Shown: in pieces, positions 1-8,474 of the stretch | How the letters are laid out: each line of letters opens with the position of its first letter | How positions within the stretch are numbered: the first letter of the stretch is position 1 | Origin: Comamonas terrae | GTDB taxonomy: Bacteria > Pseudomonadota > Gammaproteobacteria > Burkholderiales > Burkholderiaceae_C | Assembly (NCBI RefSeq): GCF_001544075.1 | Contig: NZ_BCNT01000009.1 | Span: 62,001-126,000, forward strand | Direction: 5' to 3' | DNA: 64,000 nt | The notes under the pieces: generated by a model | Databases searched by the model: none | What the model was told of the DNA's origin: nothing | Seen by the model: only the letters and a program-made list of their open reading frames with translations | Position numbers and translations under genes: made by a program

Positions 1-1386
1 ATTGTCTGCTCCTGATGGGGCTGCCTGTGTGAGTGATATGTGCAAGTGGCTACTTCCACGCGGCACCAATCAATGGTCCCAAATACCTCTTTCCTTGTGA
101 AATCGACAAATTGGACAATGTTTGCCGGTCAACATGGCAAATGGCTGAGGATGCAGTCCTACGATGGCGTAGTGTTAGGTAGATAGTTGCTTCCATGGTT
201 TGAGAAGAGAAGCTCTATGAAGAAATGATGCCAACGGTTTCCGCATTGCTGCAGTCCGGAAATGTCGGCTGGAAGCAGCTTGGCTTTCGCAGATGGCGAC
301 GGACCTACCCATCACTTTTCATTGAATTTCTGGAAATCCATTGCAAGCGAAGAACACTGTCGAGAGAGCGTCAGGCTTTGAACTTGTTGACGGATGGCAT
401 TGCCGCAGATGCCTGGCTGGGATTGCCCTGCATCGTTGCCATGGCGGCTCCGCCGATACAGCTGTGGAGCCTTGCTTCAGTCATATTGGAAAGGCAGGCC
501 TTGCCATAGACATGACTTGTGACAGCGGACCATCTGCCCAGCGGAAGAAGTCCGGAAGCCGAATTGCACTAGGCCGATGGCTTCAGAAAGATGAAAAGGG
601 ACCGGGGTGGGCGTCTACGCGTCAAGCAAAAATGATGCGCAGCCATTGATGAAATTGCTGTTATGAAAGTTTCATTTTCAAAGTTTCATGAGTTTTTTCA
701 TGGGCTTAGTAAATTTATTGGAATAATCAATATTTTTAATATATTGACTTTTGAAAAATGAAGAGTATGAAAACCAGCAGAAACAATAAGAAAAAGAAGA
801 ACTGTCTATGCTGGTTGTTTTCTCTTTTATCGTATTTTTTGTTTTTCGGAAATTTACGCAGGCATGGTCTTTGGGTGCGTGTCCTGCTCCATGAACATGG
901 CTTTTGTTTGATCATGGCACAGTAATATTTCTGCGGAATGGAAAAATTTCTGCAAGAATTTCCTGCATCCTGTAGAACCTGAAAAATTTTTATTTGCTTG
1001 TCCGAGGTTTTGGTAGTTCAGCAGCGATCGGCCGGCCTTTCGGATGGTTGGTAATTTTCCTTTGTCTTTGCTCTGGTGCAGACTTTCTCTCTTGGTCTGC
1101 AATGATGACGCCATGCTTGGCAGTCTTGCTTTTGGAGGAAATATTTCTTTCCATGATGCGCCTCGACATTTTTCATGTTTGCTGGTGACTGTGCAAGGTT
1201 GGGTGCATATATGCCGCACCATTGCGGCAATATTCATGCCAGTCATCCTGAACGACATGGGGCAGAGAGGAATATGTGGATGTTGCTTCTCCGGCGAACA
1301 AGAGTTTTTATGGTCGATGGAATAAGAAGATCTGAATCAGGAATGCCGATTGCCTGACAGGTTTTTTAAACTCATGGGAGCATGAA
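1..1386. other. Gene-poor left end
   Basis: No convincing gene was found here. Open frames on both strands are short, lack ribosome-binding sites and do not resemble known proteins. A short frame entering from outside the window closes near position 98 and could be the tail of a gene to the left. Positions about 660-850 are strongly AT-rich compared with the rest of the window, as seen in old insertions or promoter-dense DNA. An isolated sigma-54-like element on the minus strand (1098-1113) has no obvious gene behind it. Confidence 0.5.
1339..1354 (+). promoter_or_regulatory. Putative sigma-54 promoter of the DUF4142 gene
   Basis: AGGAATGCCGATTGCC has GG and GC 12 bases apart and an intact TTGC. 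Predicted transcription start is about 1365, 22 bases before the ATG at 1387. The -24 half is weaker than at other sites. It is nearly identical to the site at 22711. Confidence 0.5.
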
Positions 1387-2043
1387 ATGCGCTCTGATCT
1401 ATTCAAGATGAAAGAAAAGGCGGAGTACAAGACCGCAATAGCTGAACCAGCTCTATGCATGGCATTGTTGCTGGGCTTTCCAGCCGCTGCGCAGCCCGCC
1501 GTCATCCACGGAACAACGGGTCAAAGGACCGAGACAACTCGTCCGCAGACAGGAAGTGAAAACGGGGCCGTTGCAACCCAGCAAAAGCTTGCTCACAAGG
1601 ATGTGGCATTCCTCAAGCAGGCTGCGGAAAACAATCATGCGGAGATAGAAAGTAGCCGGCTTGCCGTACAGAAATCCTCGGATAACCGGATAAAGACATT
1701 TGCTCAGCAAATGATAGAAGACCATGGAAAAACTGCAGAAGAGCTGAATCGGCTGGCTGCAGCCAAGGTGGTTGATTTACCGGAAGGGCCCTCCGTGCTG
1801 CAAAAGGCCAAGATCAAGTTGCTGAGTTCTGCAGAGGGCTCGAATTTTGATCATCTCTACAGTGAAAACATGGGAATTACAGCCCATAGGGAAACATTGG
1901 AGCTATTCCAGAAGGCGATGGACAATGTGAAAGATGGTGAAGTCAGGGACTTCGTTGCCAAGACCTTGCCAACCTTGCGTCATCATCTTGAAATGGCACG
2001 CCAGCTGCCCGGGAACAGTCCTGGAAATGGAAAAGGTCGTTAA
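1387..2043 (+). CDS. DUF4142 domain exported protein
   Basis: The 218-residue product carries a DUF4142 domain (residues about 65-210), a ferritin-like helical bundle seen in exported and outer-membrane-associated proteins of stress regions. Visible family features are the AFLKQAAENNHAEIESSRLA helix and a late THRE/LRHH-type helix pair. A hydrophobic signal-like stretch (residues about 15-33, ending in PAAAQPAV) suggests export. The start at 1387 has GGGAG six bases upstream; an internal ATG at 1408 would give a more typical signal peptide. The gene stands alone and is followed by a hairpin. Its biochemical role is unknown. Confidence 0.85.
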   Translation: MRSDLFKMKEKAEYKTAIAEPALCMALLLGFPAAAQPAVIHGTTGQRTETTRPQTGSENGAVATQQKLAHKDVAFLKQAAENNHAEIESSRLAVQKSSDNRIKTFAQQMIEDHGKTAEELNRLAAAKVVDLPEGPSVLQKAKIKLLSSAEGSNFDHLYSENMGITAHRETLELFQKAMDNVKDGEVRDFVAKTLPTLRHHLEMARQLPGNSPGNGKGR

Positions 2044-2063
2044 TGACTCTTGAGTCAAAGAGT

Positions 2064-2093
2064 TTGACGGCTTTCGTTTCTTTAAGCTATCTT
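2064..2093 (+). promoter_or_regulatory. Possible sigma-70 promoter of the dehydrogenase operon
   Basis: TTGACG (2064-2069) and TATCTT (2088-2093) are separated by 18 bases, giving a start near 2100. No sigma-54 element was found upstream of 2236. A transcript starting here would carry the hairpins at 2124-2177 in its leader. Confidence 0.4.
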
Positions 2094-2123
2094 TGCTCGC
2101 ATAGTGATTGAACGCCGTCAAGC

Positions 2124-2151
2124 GCTGGCCTGGATATCACTTCAGGCCGGC
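2124..2151 (+). terminator. Hairpin with T-rich tail after the DUF4142 gene
   Basis: GCTGGCCTG (2124-2132) pairs with CAGGCCGGC (2143-2151) with one wobble pair, followed by TTTTCTTT. A second small hairpin, GCCAGC/GCTGGC, follows at 2160-2177. It can end the DUF4142 transcript. If the promoter at 2064 is real, it may act as an attenuator in the leader of the next operon. Confidence 0.5.
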
Positions 2152-2235
2152 TTTTCTTTGCCAGCGATACAGCTGGCGAGCAGGAATTGGCTGCGAGATG
2201 CTCCGAGATGCATTTGAAGGTGAAAAGGAAGGTCC

Positions 2236-2994
2236 ATGGCCCAAGACGACACTGCGCAGAACCCGGCACGGCGTGCTTTCTTCCGGAAATCCTTGCCCAT
2301 CATTCCAGTCACGGCGCTTGCAGCAGCAGGCGGAGCTGCCACGCTGGCCACTACAGAGCATAACCATCTGCCTCCGGTGCCAGGGCCTGCCGTGGATATG
2401 GCCATGGCGGATGCTGCACGCTACCGGCCCAGTTTCTTCAGTGCCGATGAATATCGGTTTCTGCAGTCGGCCGTGGCACGGCTCATACCCCAGGACGACC
2501 TCGGCCCGGGCGCGCTCGAAGCAGGTGTTCCGGAATTCATCGACCGCCAGATGGGCACCGCGTACGCGGCCGGCAGCCTCTGGTACATGCAGGGACCGTT
2601 CGACCCCAATGCGTTACCCGAGCTCGGCTACCAGCTCAAGCTCAGTCCCCGGGAGGTCTACCGGCTGGGCATCGCCGCGGCCGACCGGTGGAGCGAAAAG
2701 AACCTCGGCAGGAAGTTTGCCGAACTCTCCGCTACCGACCAGGACAAGGCGCTGGCCGCCATGGAGCACGGTATCGAGGATTTCGAGGGACTGCCTTCCA
2801 AGACCTTTTTTTCGATGCTCTGGACGAATACACGCGAAGGATTCTTCAGCGACCCGCTGCATGGCGGCAACAAGGGCATGGTCGGCTGGAAGCTCATAGG
2901 CTTTCCTGGCGCACGTGCCGATTTCATGGACTGGGTGGAGCGTGACGAGAAGTATCCGTTCCCGCCGGTGTCTATCCATGGCCAGCGAGGGTGA
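2236..2994 (+). CDS. Gluconate 2-dehydrogenase-type gamma (subunit 3) protein
   Basis: This is the small subunit of a membrane-bound FAD sugar/polyol dehydrogenase. In this family it escorts the flavoprotein subunit through the Tat pathway. The N-terminus has a twin-arginine segment (ARRAFFRKS) followed by a hydrophobic alanine-rich stretch. The body (residues about 65-240) matches the gluconate 2-dehydrogenase subunit 3 family, with the early FFSADEYRFLQSAVARLIP motif. It is first in a three-gene operon; six bases separate it from the flavoprotein gene at 3001. The GAAAAGGAAGGTCC ribosome site supports the start. The sugar or polyol oxidised cannot be told from sequence. Confidence 0.9.
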   Translation: MAQDDTAQNPARRAFFRKSLPIIPVTALAAAGGAATLATTEHNHLPPVPGPAVDMAMADAARYRPSFFSADEYRFLQSAVARLIPQDDLGPGALEAGVPEFIDRQMGTAYAAGSLWYMQGPFDPNALPELGYQLKLSPREVYRLGIAAADRWSEKNLGRKFAELSATDQDKALAAMEHGIEDFEGLPSKTFFSMLWTNTREGFFSDPLHGGNKGMVGWKLIGFPGARADFMDWVERDEKYPFPPVSIHGQRG

Positions 2995-3000
2995 GAAGAG

Positions 3001-4788
3001 ATGGCAAAGACAATGAAGAAGACCGACGTGGTGGTCATCGGCTTTGGCTGGACGGGCGCCATCATGTCCAAGGAACTGACCGAGGCCGGCCTCAATGTGG
3101 TCGCGCTGGAACGCGGTCCGGCGCGGGATACCGATCCCGACGGTGTTTACCCCCAGACCATGGACGAGCTGACCTACAACTCGCGCAAGAAACTGTTCGT
3201 CGATGTCTCCAAGGAAACCGTCACCATCCGCCATACCGTAAACGACGTGGCCCTACCCAATCGGCAACTGGGCGCCTTCCTGCCCGGCACGGGCGTGGGC
3301 GGGGCAGGGCTGCACTGGTCGGGCGTGCATTTCCGGGTGGATCCGGTGGAGTTGCGCCTGCGCAGCCATTACGAGGAGCGCTACGGCAGGAACTTCATTC
3401 CGGAAGGCATGACCATCCAGGATTTCGGGGTGAGCTACGAGGAGCTGGAGCCGTATTTCGATTTTGCCGAAAAGGTGTTCGGCACCTCGGGCACCGCCTG
3501 GACGGTCAAGGGGCAGAAGGTCGGCGAGGGCAAAGGCGGCAATCCTTTCGCTCCGGATCGCTCCAGCGATTTTCCGCTGCCCGCGCAAAAGAACACGGTC
3601 TCCGCCATGTTGTTTGCCAAGGCGGCCGAGTCCGTTGGCTACCATCCGTACAACATGCCGTCGGCCAACACTTCCGGGCCCTACACCAACCCCTACGGCG
3701 CGCAGATGGGCCCCTGCAATTTCTGCGGTTTTTGCAGCGGCTACGCCTGCTACATGTATTCCAAGGCTTCGCCGAACGTGAACATCCTGCCCGCGCTGCG
3801 CATGGATCCGCGTTTCGAGCTGCGCACGCTGTGCCAGGCCACGCGCATCAACCTGGCCGAAGACGGCAAGACCGCCACGGGCGTGACCTACATGGATGCC
3901 TCGGGCCAGGAAGTGTTCCAGCCTGCCGATATCGTGGCCGTGTGCAGCTTCCAGTTCAACAATGTGCGCATGCTGCTGCTGTCGGGCATCGGCAAGCCTT
4001 ATGACCCGGTGAGCAACACCGGTGTGGTGGGGCGCAACTTCGCGTTCCAGAACATGGCGACCATCAAGGTCTTCTTCGACAAGGGCCAGCACTATACGAA
4101 TACCTTCGTGGGAGCGGGCGGCAACGGTGTTGCGGTGGATGACTTCAACGCCGACAACTTCGACCATGGGCCGCACGGGTTTGTGGGCGGCTCGCCATTC
4201 TGGGTCAACCAGGCCGGTACCAAGCCCATTGCTGCCTCCGTCACGCCGCCGGGCACGCCGGGCTGGGGCAGCGCCTGGAAAGCCGCCACGGCCCAGTATT
4301 ACACCCACCATGTGTCCATGGATTCGCACGGCGCCCACCAGAGCTACCGCGCCAACTACCTGAGCCTGGATCCTACCTACAAGGATGCCTACGGCAACCC
4401 GCTGCTGCGCATGACCTTCGACTGGCAGCCCAACGACATCAAGATGAACCTCTTCATGCAGGAAAAAATGGGGCTGCTTGCCAAGGCCATGGGGGGCAAA
4501 GCCATGGGCGTGTACGGCAAGAAGGAGGGCACGCGCTTCGATACCAACAGCTATCAGACCACGCACCTGAACGGCGGGGCCATCATGGGCACCGACCCGG
4601 CGACCAGTGTCGTGAACCGCTACCTGCAATCCTGGGATGTGCACAACGTCTTTGTTCTTGGCGCGTCGGCCTTTCCGCAGGGACTGGGGTACAACCCCAC
4701 GGGCCTGGTCGCTGCGCTGGCCTACTGGTCGGCGCGGGCAATCCGCGAGCAGTACCTCAAGAGCCCAGGCGCCTTGATCAAGGCATGA
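3001..4788 (+). CDS. GMC-family FAD dehydrogenase, large subunit
   Basis: This is the catalytic flavoprotein of the three-subunit dehydrogenase. It oxidises a sugar, sugar acid or polyol in the periplasm and passes electrons to the cytochrome subunit. The FAD-binding Rossmann motif (VVVIGFGWTGA) is at residues about 10-20. The GMC C-terminal domain has the expected THLNGG and GYNPTG active-site segments. Four cysteines (C239, C242, C245, C250 in CNFCGFCSGYAC) form the cluster that in bacterial FAD-glucose dehydrogenases binds an iron-sulfur centre. It has no signal peptide, consistent with Tat export together with subunit 3. At 595 residues its length is typical. The next gene starts ten bases later. 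Confidence 0.92.
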   Translation: MAKTMKKTDVVVIGFGWTGAIMSKELTEAGLNVVALERGPARDTDPDGVYPQTMDELTYNSRKKLFVDVSKETVTIRHTVNDVALPNRQLGAFLPGTGVGGAGLHWSGVHFRVDPVELRLRSHYEERYGRNFIPEGMTIQDFGVSYEELEPYFDFAEKVFGTSGTAWTVKGQKVGEGKGGNPFAPDRSSDFPLPAQKNTVSAMLFAKAAESVGYHPYNMPSANTSGPYTNPYGAQMGPCNFCGFCSGYACYMYSKASPNVNILPALRMDPRFELRTLCQATRINLAEDGKTATGVTYMDASGQEVFQPADIVAVCSFQFNNVRMLLLSGIGKPYDPVSNTGVVGRNFAFQNMATIKVFFDKGQHYTNTFVGAGGNGVAVDDFNADNFDHGPHGFVGGSPFWVNQAGTKPIAASVTPPGTPGWGSAWKAATAQYYTHHVSMDSHGAHQSYRANYLSLDPTYKDAYGNPLLRMTFDWQPNDIKMNLFMQEKMGLLAKAMGGKAMGVYGKKEGTRFDTNSYQTTHLNGGAIMGTDPATSVVNRYLQSWDVHNVFVLGASAFPQGLGYNPTGLVAALAYWSARAIREQYLKSPGALIKA

Positions 4789-4798
4789 GGAGCACGCA

Positions 4799-6238
4799 AT
4801 GAAGACAAGCCGCAAGAACTCCGTCCTGCCTGTTACGCTGCTTGCCGGCATGGTGCTGCTGGCAGGCGCCGTTGGCCTGGCCCATGGCCAGAAAGGCGAT
4901 GCGCCAAAAAGCTCTGCCGCGCCGCTCGCGCATATTGCCAACGGCATGGGGCGCGATCCGCAGCCCATGGTGACTGCACAACCCCATGCGCTGCCTGCCG
5001 GAGCGCCGGCTCCCGGTGCCGATGCCGTGAGCCGCGGCGCATATCTGGCCCGTGCAGGCGATTGCGTGGCCTGCCATACGGCACCGGGTGGCCAGCCGTT
5101 CGCGGGAGGGCTGCCCATGTCCTCGCCCATAGGCACCATCTACAGCTCCAACATCACGCCCGATGCCAGGACCGGCATCGGGGGCTACAGCTTCGAGGAT
5201 TTCGACCGGGCGGTGCGCCATGGCGTGGCCAAAGGCAAGGGCAGCCTGTATCCGGCCATGCCCTATCCCTCGTATGCACGTGTGAGCGAGCAGGACATGA
5301 AGGACCTGTTCGCCTACTTCCTGAGCCTGCCGCCAGTGGAGCACGCGGTGCCGGGCAACGACATTCCCTGGCCTTTGTCCATGCGCTGGCCGCTGGCCGT
5401 CTGGCGCGGCATGTTTGCACCCGACGCGGACAAGGTGCAGCTGAAACAGGCTCCCGCCATTGCAGCGCAAGGCACTCCGGAGGCCGACGTGAAAGCCCGT
5501 GGAGCCTATCTGGTCGAAGGGCTGGGGCACTGCGGCGCCTGCCATACGCCGCGGGCCTTCACCATGCAGGAAAAAGGCCTGGCAGCAGCCGATGCACAGT
5601 TTCTGGCGGGGGGGGCCACCATGGACGGCTGGGTCGCGAAAAGCCTGCGCACGGGCGGCAGCGACGGGCTGGCGCGCTGGAGCGAGGAGGACATCGTGGC
5701 CCTGCTCAAGACCGGCCGCAACCGGCACAGCGCCGTGTTCGGCGGCATGGCCGACGTAGTCAGCCACAGCACGCAGCACATGACTGACGGGGATCTGCAC
5801 GCCATTGCGGCCTACCTCAAGGCCCTTCCTGCGGATGGCGCTGCCAGCACTTACACCTACAACACGGCCACGGCCGAGGCGCTATGGAAGGGCAACGACA
5901 GCCAGCGCGGCGCGGCGTTGTACGTGGACAGCTGCGCCGCGTGCCATCGCACCGACGGACTGGGTTACCAGGAAGTCTTTCCGGCCCTGGCCGGCAACAG
6001 CGCCGTGCTTTCCGCAGACCCGCACAACCTGGTGGCCATCATTCTCAACGGCCACCAGGTGCCGGCCACGGCCACGCGGCCTTCGACTTTCACCATGCCC
6101 GCATTCGGCTGGCGCCTGAATGATGCCCAGGTGGCGGATCTGGCCAGCTTTGTGCGTTCGAGCTGGGGCAATGCGTCCGCAGCCGTCAGTGCGGACCAGG
6201 TGGCAAAGCAGCGCAAGAGCACGCCGCACGGAAACTAG
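4799..6238 (+). CDS. Triheme cytochrome c subunit of the membrane dehydrogenase
   Basis: This is the electron-transfer subunit that links the flavoprotein to the quinone pool or oxidases. It has an N-terminal signal peptide (hydrophobic core about residues 10-28, AHGQ cleavage region). Three CXXCH heme sites are visible at C89 (CVACH), C245 (CGACH) and C379 (CAACH). Three heme-c domains in about 480 residues is the standard plan for gluconate and alcohol dehydrogenase cytochrome subunits. It is the last gene of the operon at 2236-6238. The reading frame is clean and all axial-ligand regions appear intact. Confidence 0.93.
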   Translation: MKTSRKNSVLPVTLLAGMVLLAGAVGLAHGQKGDAPKSSAAPLAHIANGMGRDPQPMVTAQPHALPAGAPAPGADAVSRGAYLARAGDCVACHTAPGGQPFAGGLPMSSPIGTIYSSNITPDARTGIGGYSFEDFDRAVRHGVAKGKGSLYPAMPYPSYARVSEQDMKDLFAYFLSLPPVEHAVPGNDIPWPLSMRWPLAVWRGMFAPDADKVQLKQAPAIAAQGTPEADVKARGAYLVEGLGHCGACHTPRAFTMQEKGLAAADAQFLAGGATMDGWVAKSLRTGGSDGLARWSEEDIVALLKTGRNRHSAVFGGMADVVSHSTQHMTDGDLHAIAAYLKALPADGAASTYTYNTATAEALWKGNDSQRGAALYVDSCAACHRTDGLGYQEVFPALAGNSAVLSADPHNLVAIILNGHQVPATATRPSTFTMPAFGWRLNDAQVADLASFVRSSWGNASAAVSADQVAKQRKSTPHGN

Positions 6239-6255
6239 CTGTCCATGCTGCTGGC

Positions 6256-6271
6256 GGGAGCGGGGATTGCC
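6256..6271 (+). promoter_or_regulatory. Putative sigma-54 promoter of the short-chain dehydrogenase gene
   Basis: GGGAGCGGGGATTGCC has correct GG-GC spacing. Predicted start is about 6282, 23 bases before the ATG at 6305. It separates this gene from the dehydrogenase operon that ends at 6238. Confidence 0.6.
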
Positions 6272-6304
6272 GGTCCTCGCTCTCGAAACCATGAAGGAAG
6301 CAGC

Positions 6305-7315
6305 ATGAACCAAGAGCAGAAAACCTCTGGCGCACGCCAGGACACCGTTGCGAAACAGCGCGAGATACAGCAGGAGCAGGACAGGCTGGACAAGCAGTCC
6401 GCAGCGAGTTTCCAGGGCGGCTCCCAGGACAAGGGCAAGCACGCCGTGCAGGCCGGCGCGCGCGAGCAGCCGCAGGACATGCCCGCACAGCATATCGACA
6501 AACCGGGCAGCGAGGCCGAGCTCGATCTGGCGCCCCGCTTCATGGCCCCCGATTATCTGGGAAGCCAGAAACTGCAGGACAAGGTGGCACTGATCACCGG
6601 TGGTGATTCGGGGATCGGCCGGGCGGTAGCCGTGCTGTATGCGCGCGAGGGTGCCGATGTAGCCATTGTCTATCTGAGTTCCGACGAAGATGCGCAAGAG
6701 ACATGCCGCTGCGTGGAGCGCGAAGGGCGCAGTTGCCTGTTGATCCGTGGCGACGTCAAGGACGAAGGATTTTGCAAGCAGGCAGTGCAGAAGACCCTGG
6801 AGAAGTTCGGCCATCTTGATGTGCTGGTGAACAACGCGGCTTTCCAGGAGCATGCGAAGTCGCTCGACGACATCACCGATGAGCGCTTGCAGGAGACGCT
6901 GCAGACGAATATCGGCGGCTATTTCCATATGGCAAAGGCCGCGACTGCACACCTGGAGCGTGGAGCCGCCATCATCAACACCGGCTCCGTCGTCGGGCTG
7001 CAGGGCAGTGCCCAGTTGCTGGACTATGCAGCCACCAAGGGCGCAGTGCATGCATTCACCAAATCACTGGCGCAAAACCTGCTGGAGCGGGGCATCCGGG
7101 TCAATGCCGTTGCGCCGGGGCCGGTCTGGACCCCTTTGAATCCCGCGGATTCTCCCGCAGAAAAAGTGGCCAAGTTCGGCAAAAACACCGACATGGGGCG
7201 GGCGGCCCAGCCAGAGGAGCTGTCGCCCGCATACGTTTTTCTGGCATCTGGCGTGATGTCCGGCTATGTGACGGGCATTGTGCTGCCCGTCACAGGCAGC
7301 GTCGGGGCGATATGA
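6305..7315 (+). CDS. Short-chain dehydrogenase/reductase, YghA type
   Basis: This is an NAD(P)-dependent oxidoreductase of the long-N-terminus SDR group (YghA/stress-type). About 95 charged, Gln-rich residues precede the Rossmann domain. The cofactor motif TGGDSGIG, the NNAA segment and the catalytic YAATK are present, and the C-terminus ends with a typical V-T-G-x-V-L-P-V-T-G strand. The start at 6305 is chosen because AAGGAAG lies just upstream; an open frame extends further upstream without homology. It has its own sigma-54-like promoter. Genes of this type recur next to catalase and Ku-type stress genes in other bacteria. The substrate is unknown. Confidence 0.88.
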   Translation: MNQEQKTSGARQDTVAKQREIQQEQDRLDKQSAASFQGGSQDKGKHAVQAGAREQPQDMPAQHIDKPGSEAELDLAPRFMAPDYLGSQKLQDKVALITGGDSGIGRAVAVLYAREGADVAIVYLSSDEDAQETCRCVEREGRSCLLIRGDVKDEGFCKQAVQKTLEKFGHLDVLVNNAAFQEHAKSLDDITDERLQETLQTNIGGYFHMAKAATAHLERGAAIINTGSVVGLQGSAQLLDYAATKGAVHAFTKSLAQNLLERGIRVNAVAPGPVWTPLNPADSPAEKVAKFGKNTDMGRAAQPEELSPAYVFLASGVMSGYVTGIVLPVTGSVGAI

Positions 7316-7324
7316 GCCCCTGGC

Positions 7325-7978
7325 TCAGGAGGCCGCCGGCTGCTCCGCGTGGAGCATGCCGGCCCGTGCCAGGCCTTGTTCCACCAGGGCACACAGGACA
7401 TGGCCGACGAAGATGTGGGCTTCCTGAATTCTGGCGGTGATGGTCGAGGGAACGACGATGGCCGTGTCGCAGAGGTCGCGAAGGCGGCCGCCGCCGCGGC
7501 CCGTCAAGGCCACGGTCGCAATGCGCATGCGCCGGGCGGTTTCCACGGCCTGTATCACATTGCTGGAATTGCCTGAGGTGGAGATCGCCAGCAGGCAATC
7601 GCCCGGGCGCCCGAGGCCCGCCAACTGCCGGGAGAACACTTCGTCGAAGTCATAGTCGTTGGCAATGCAGGTCAGGGCGGAGCTGTCCGTGGTCAAGGCT
7701 ATGGCCGCCAGCGGACGGCGGTCCTTGACAAAACGGCCGGTCAGCTCGGCGGCCAGATGCTGGCTGTCGGCGGCAGAGCCGCCATTGCCGCAGAGCATGA
7801 GCTTTTTTCCGTCTGCCAGGCTGCGCACGATGACGGCAGCCGCATCCTCCACCTCGGGCCTGATGGCGGCCAGATCGTCGAACAGGGCGATGTGTTCCCG
7901 CAGAGCGCTGGGGTAGGGTCCTTCTCGGCCGACATGATCGGCAATACGTACCACTTGGGATTTTTTCAATGCTTTCAT
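7325..7978 (-). CDS. gmhA: D-sedoheptulose-7-phosphate isomerase (SIS domain)
   Basis: It converts sedoheptulose 7-phosphate to D-glycero-D-manno-heptose 7-phosphate, the first step of ADP-heptose synthesis. The 217-residue protein shows the SIS-domain signatures GNGGSAADSQHLAAEL and STSGNSSNV with the expected central ELTGRF segment. It is last in a four-gene minus-strand operon (SDR, glycosyltransferase, hldC, gmhA). Its ATG overlaps the hldC stop by four bases, fixing the start at 7978. Only nine bases separate its end from the convergent SDR gene. The other pathway genes (hldA at 28.7 kb, gmhB at 24.1 kb) are nearby, so the window encodes the whole route. Confidence 0.92.
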   Translation of the reverse strand: MKALKKSQVVRIADHVGREGPYPSALREHIALFDDLAAIRPEVEDAAAVIVRSLADGKKLMLCGNGGSAADSQHLAAELTGRFVKDRRPLAAIALTTDSSALTCIANDYDFDEVFSRQLAGLGRPGDCLLAISTSGNSSNVIQAVETARRMRIATVALTGRGGGRLRDLCDTAIVVPSTITARIQEAHIFVGHVLCALVEQGLARAGMLHAEQPAAS

Positions 7979-8466
7979 AGCGCTCTCTCCATGGTGTGGA
8001 TCTGATGGGCCCGCTCGATCAGGTGGGTTGTCGAGCGTCCTTTCACATAGTCCAGAATGACGGTGCGGCCGCCCCATTGCTGCATGAGTTCTGCCTCGTG
8101 CAGCGTGCAAATGTTGTAGTCGCCTCCTTTGGCATAGATGTTGGGTTTGAGATCGGCAAGCAGCGCCATGGGCGTGGGTTCCTCGAAGACAACGGCCAGC
8201 GAGACGCATTGCAGCGCGGCAATGACCGCCATCCGGTCGTCGGCGCAGTTGAGAGGGCGTCCGGGTCCCTTGCCCAGCGTCTTGACGGAGCGGTCGCTGT
8301 TGATGCCCACGATCAGCGAAGCGCCCAGGCGCCGTGCCGCTTCCAGGCATTCCACATGGCCCCGGTGCAGGAGATCAAACACGCCATTGGTGAAGACCAC
8401 GGGACGGGCAAGGCTGGCCGCCCGGGAAACCAGTTCGTTGCGGTGGCATATTTTTGTCGTGTACAT
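7975..8466 (-). CDS. hldC: D-glycero-beta-D-manno-heptose 1-phosphate adenylyltransferase
   Basis: This is the stand-alone nucleotidyltransferase that makes ADP-heptose from heptose 1-phosphate. The cytidylyltransferase-fold signature is clear: FTNGVFDLLHRGHVECLEAA contains the HxGH nucleotide-binding motif, and IYAKGGDY follows later. At 163 residues it matches the single-domain HldC/RfaE2 type. In many proteobacteria this activity is fused to the kinase as HldE; here the kinase is a separate gene at 28.7 kb. The start at 8466 (MYTTKIC) is chosen because the nineteen residues before it overlap the upstream gene and lack homology. It overlaps gmhA by four bases. Confidence 0.9.
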   Translation of the reverse strand: MYTTKICHRNELVSRAASLARPVVFTNGVFDLLHRGHVECLEAARRLGASLIVGINSDRSVKTLGKGPGRPLNCADDRMAVIAALQCVSLAVVFEEPTPMALLADLKPNIYAKGGDYNICTLHEAELMQQWGGRTVILDYVKGRSTTHLIERAHQIHTMERAL

Positions 8467-8474
8467 GGCCGTTT

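Noticed and set aside
225-649. Two overlapping frames at the left end as genes
   Set aside because: No ribosome site, no homology, and poor codon use compared with the window.
1098-1113. Sigma-54-like element TGGCGTCATCATTGCA on the minus strand
   Set aside because: The match is good, but no gene with a start codon and ribosome site follows within a reasonable distance; it may be chance.
3253-5139. Long open frame of over 600 codons on the minus strand opposite the dehydrogenase genes
   Set aside because: It is antisense to genes with clear domains, has no homology or signal, and results from high GC in third codon positions.
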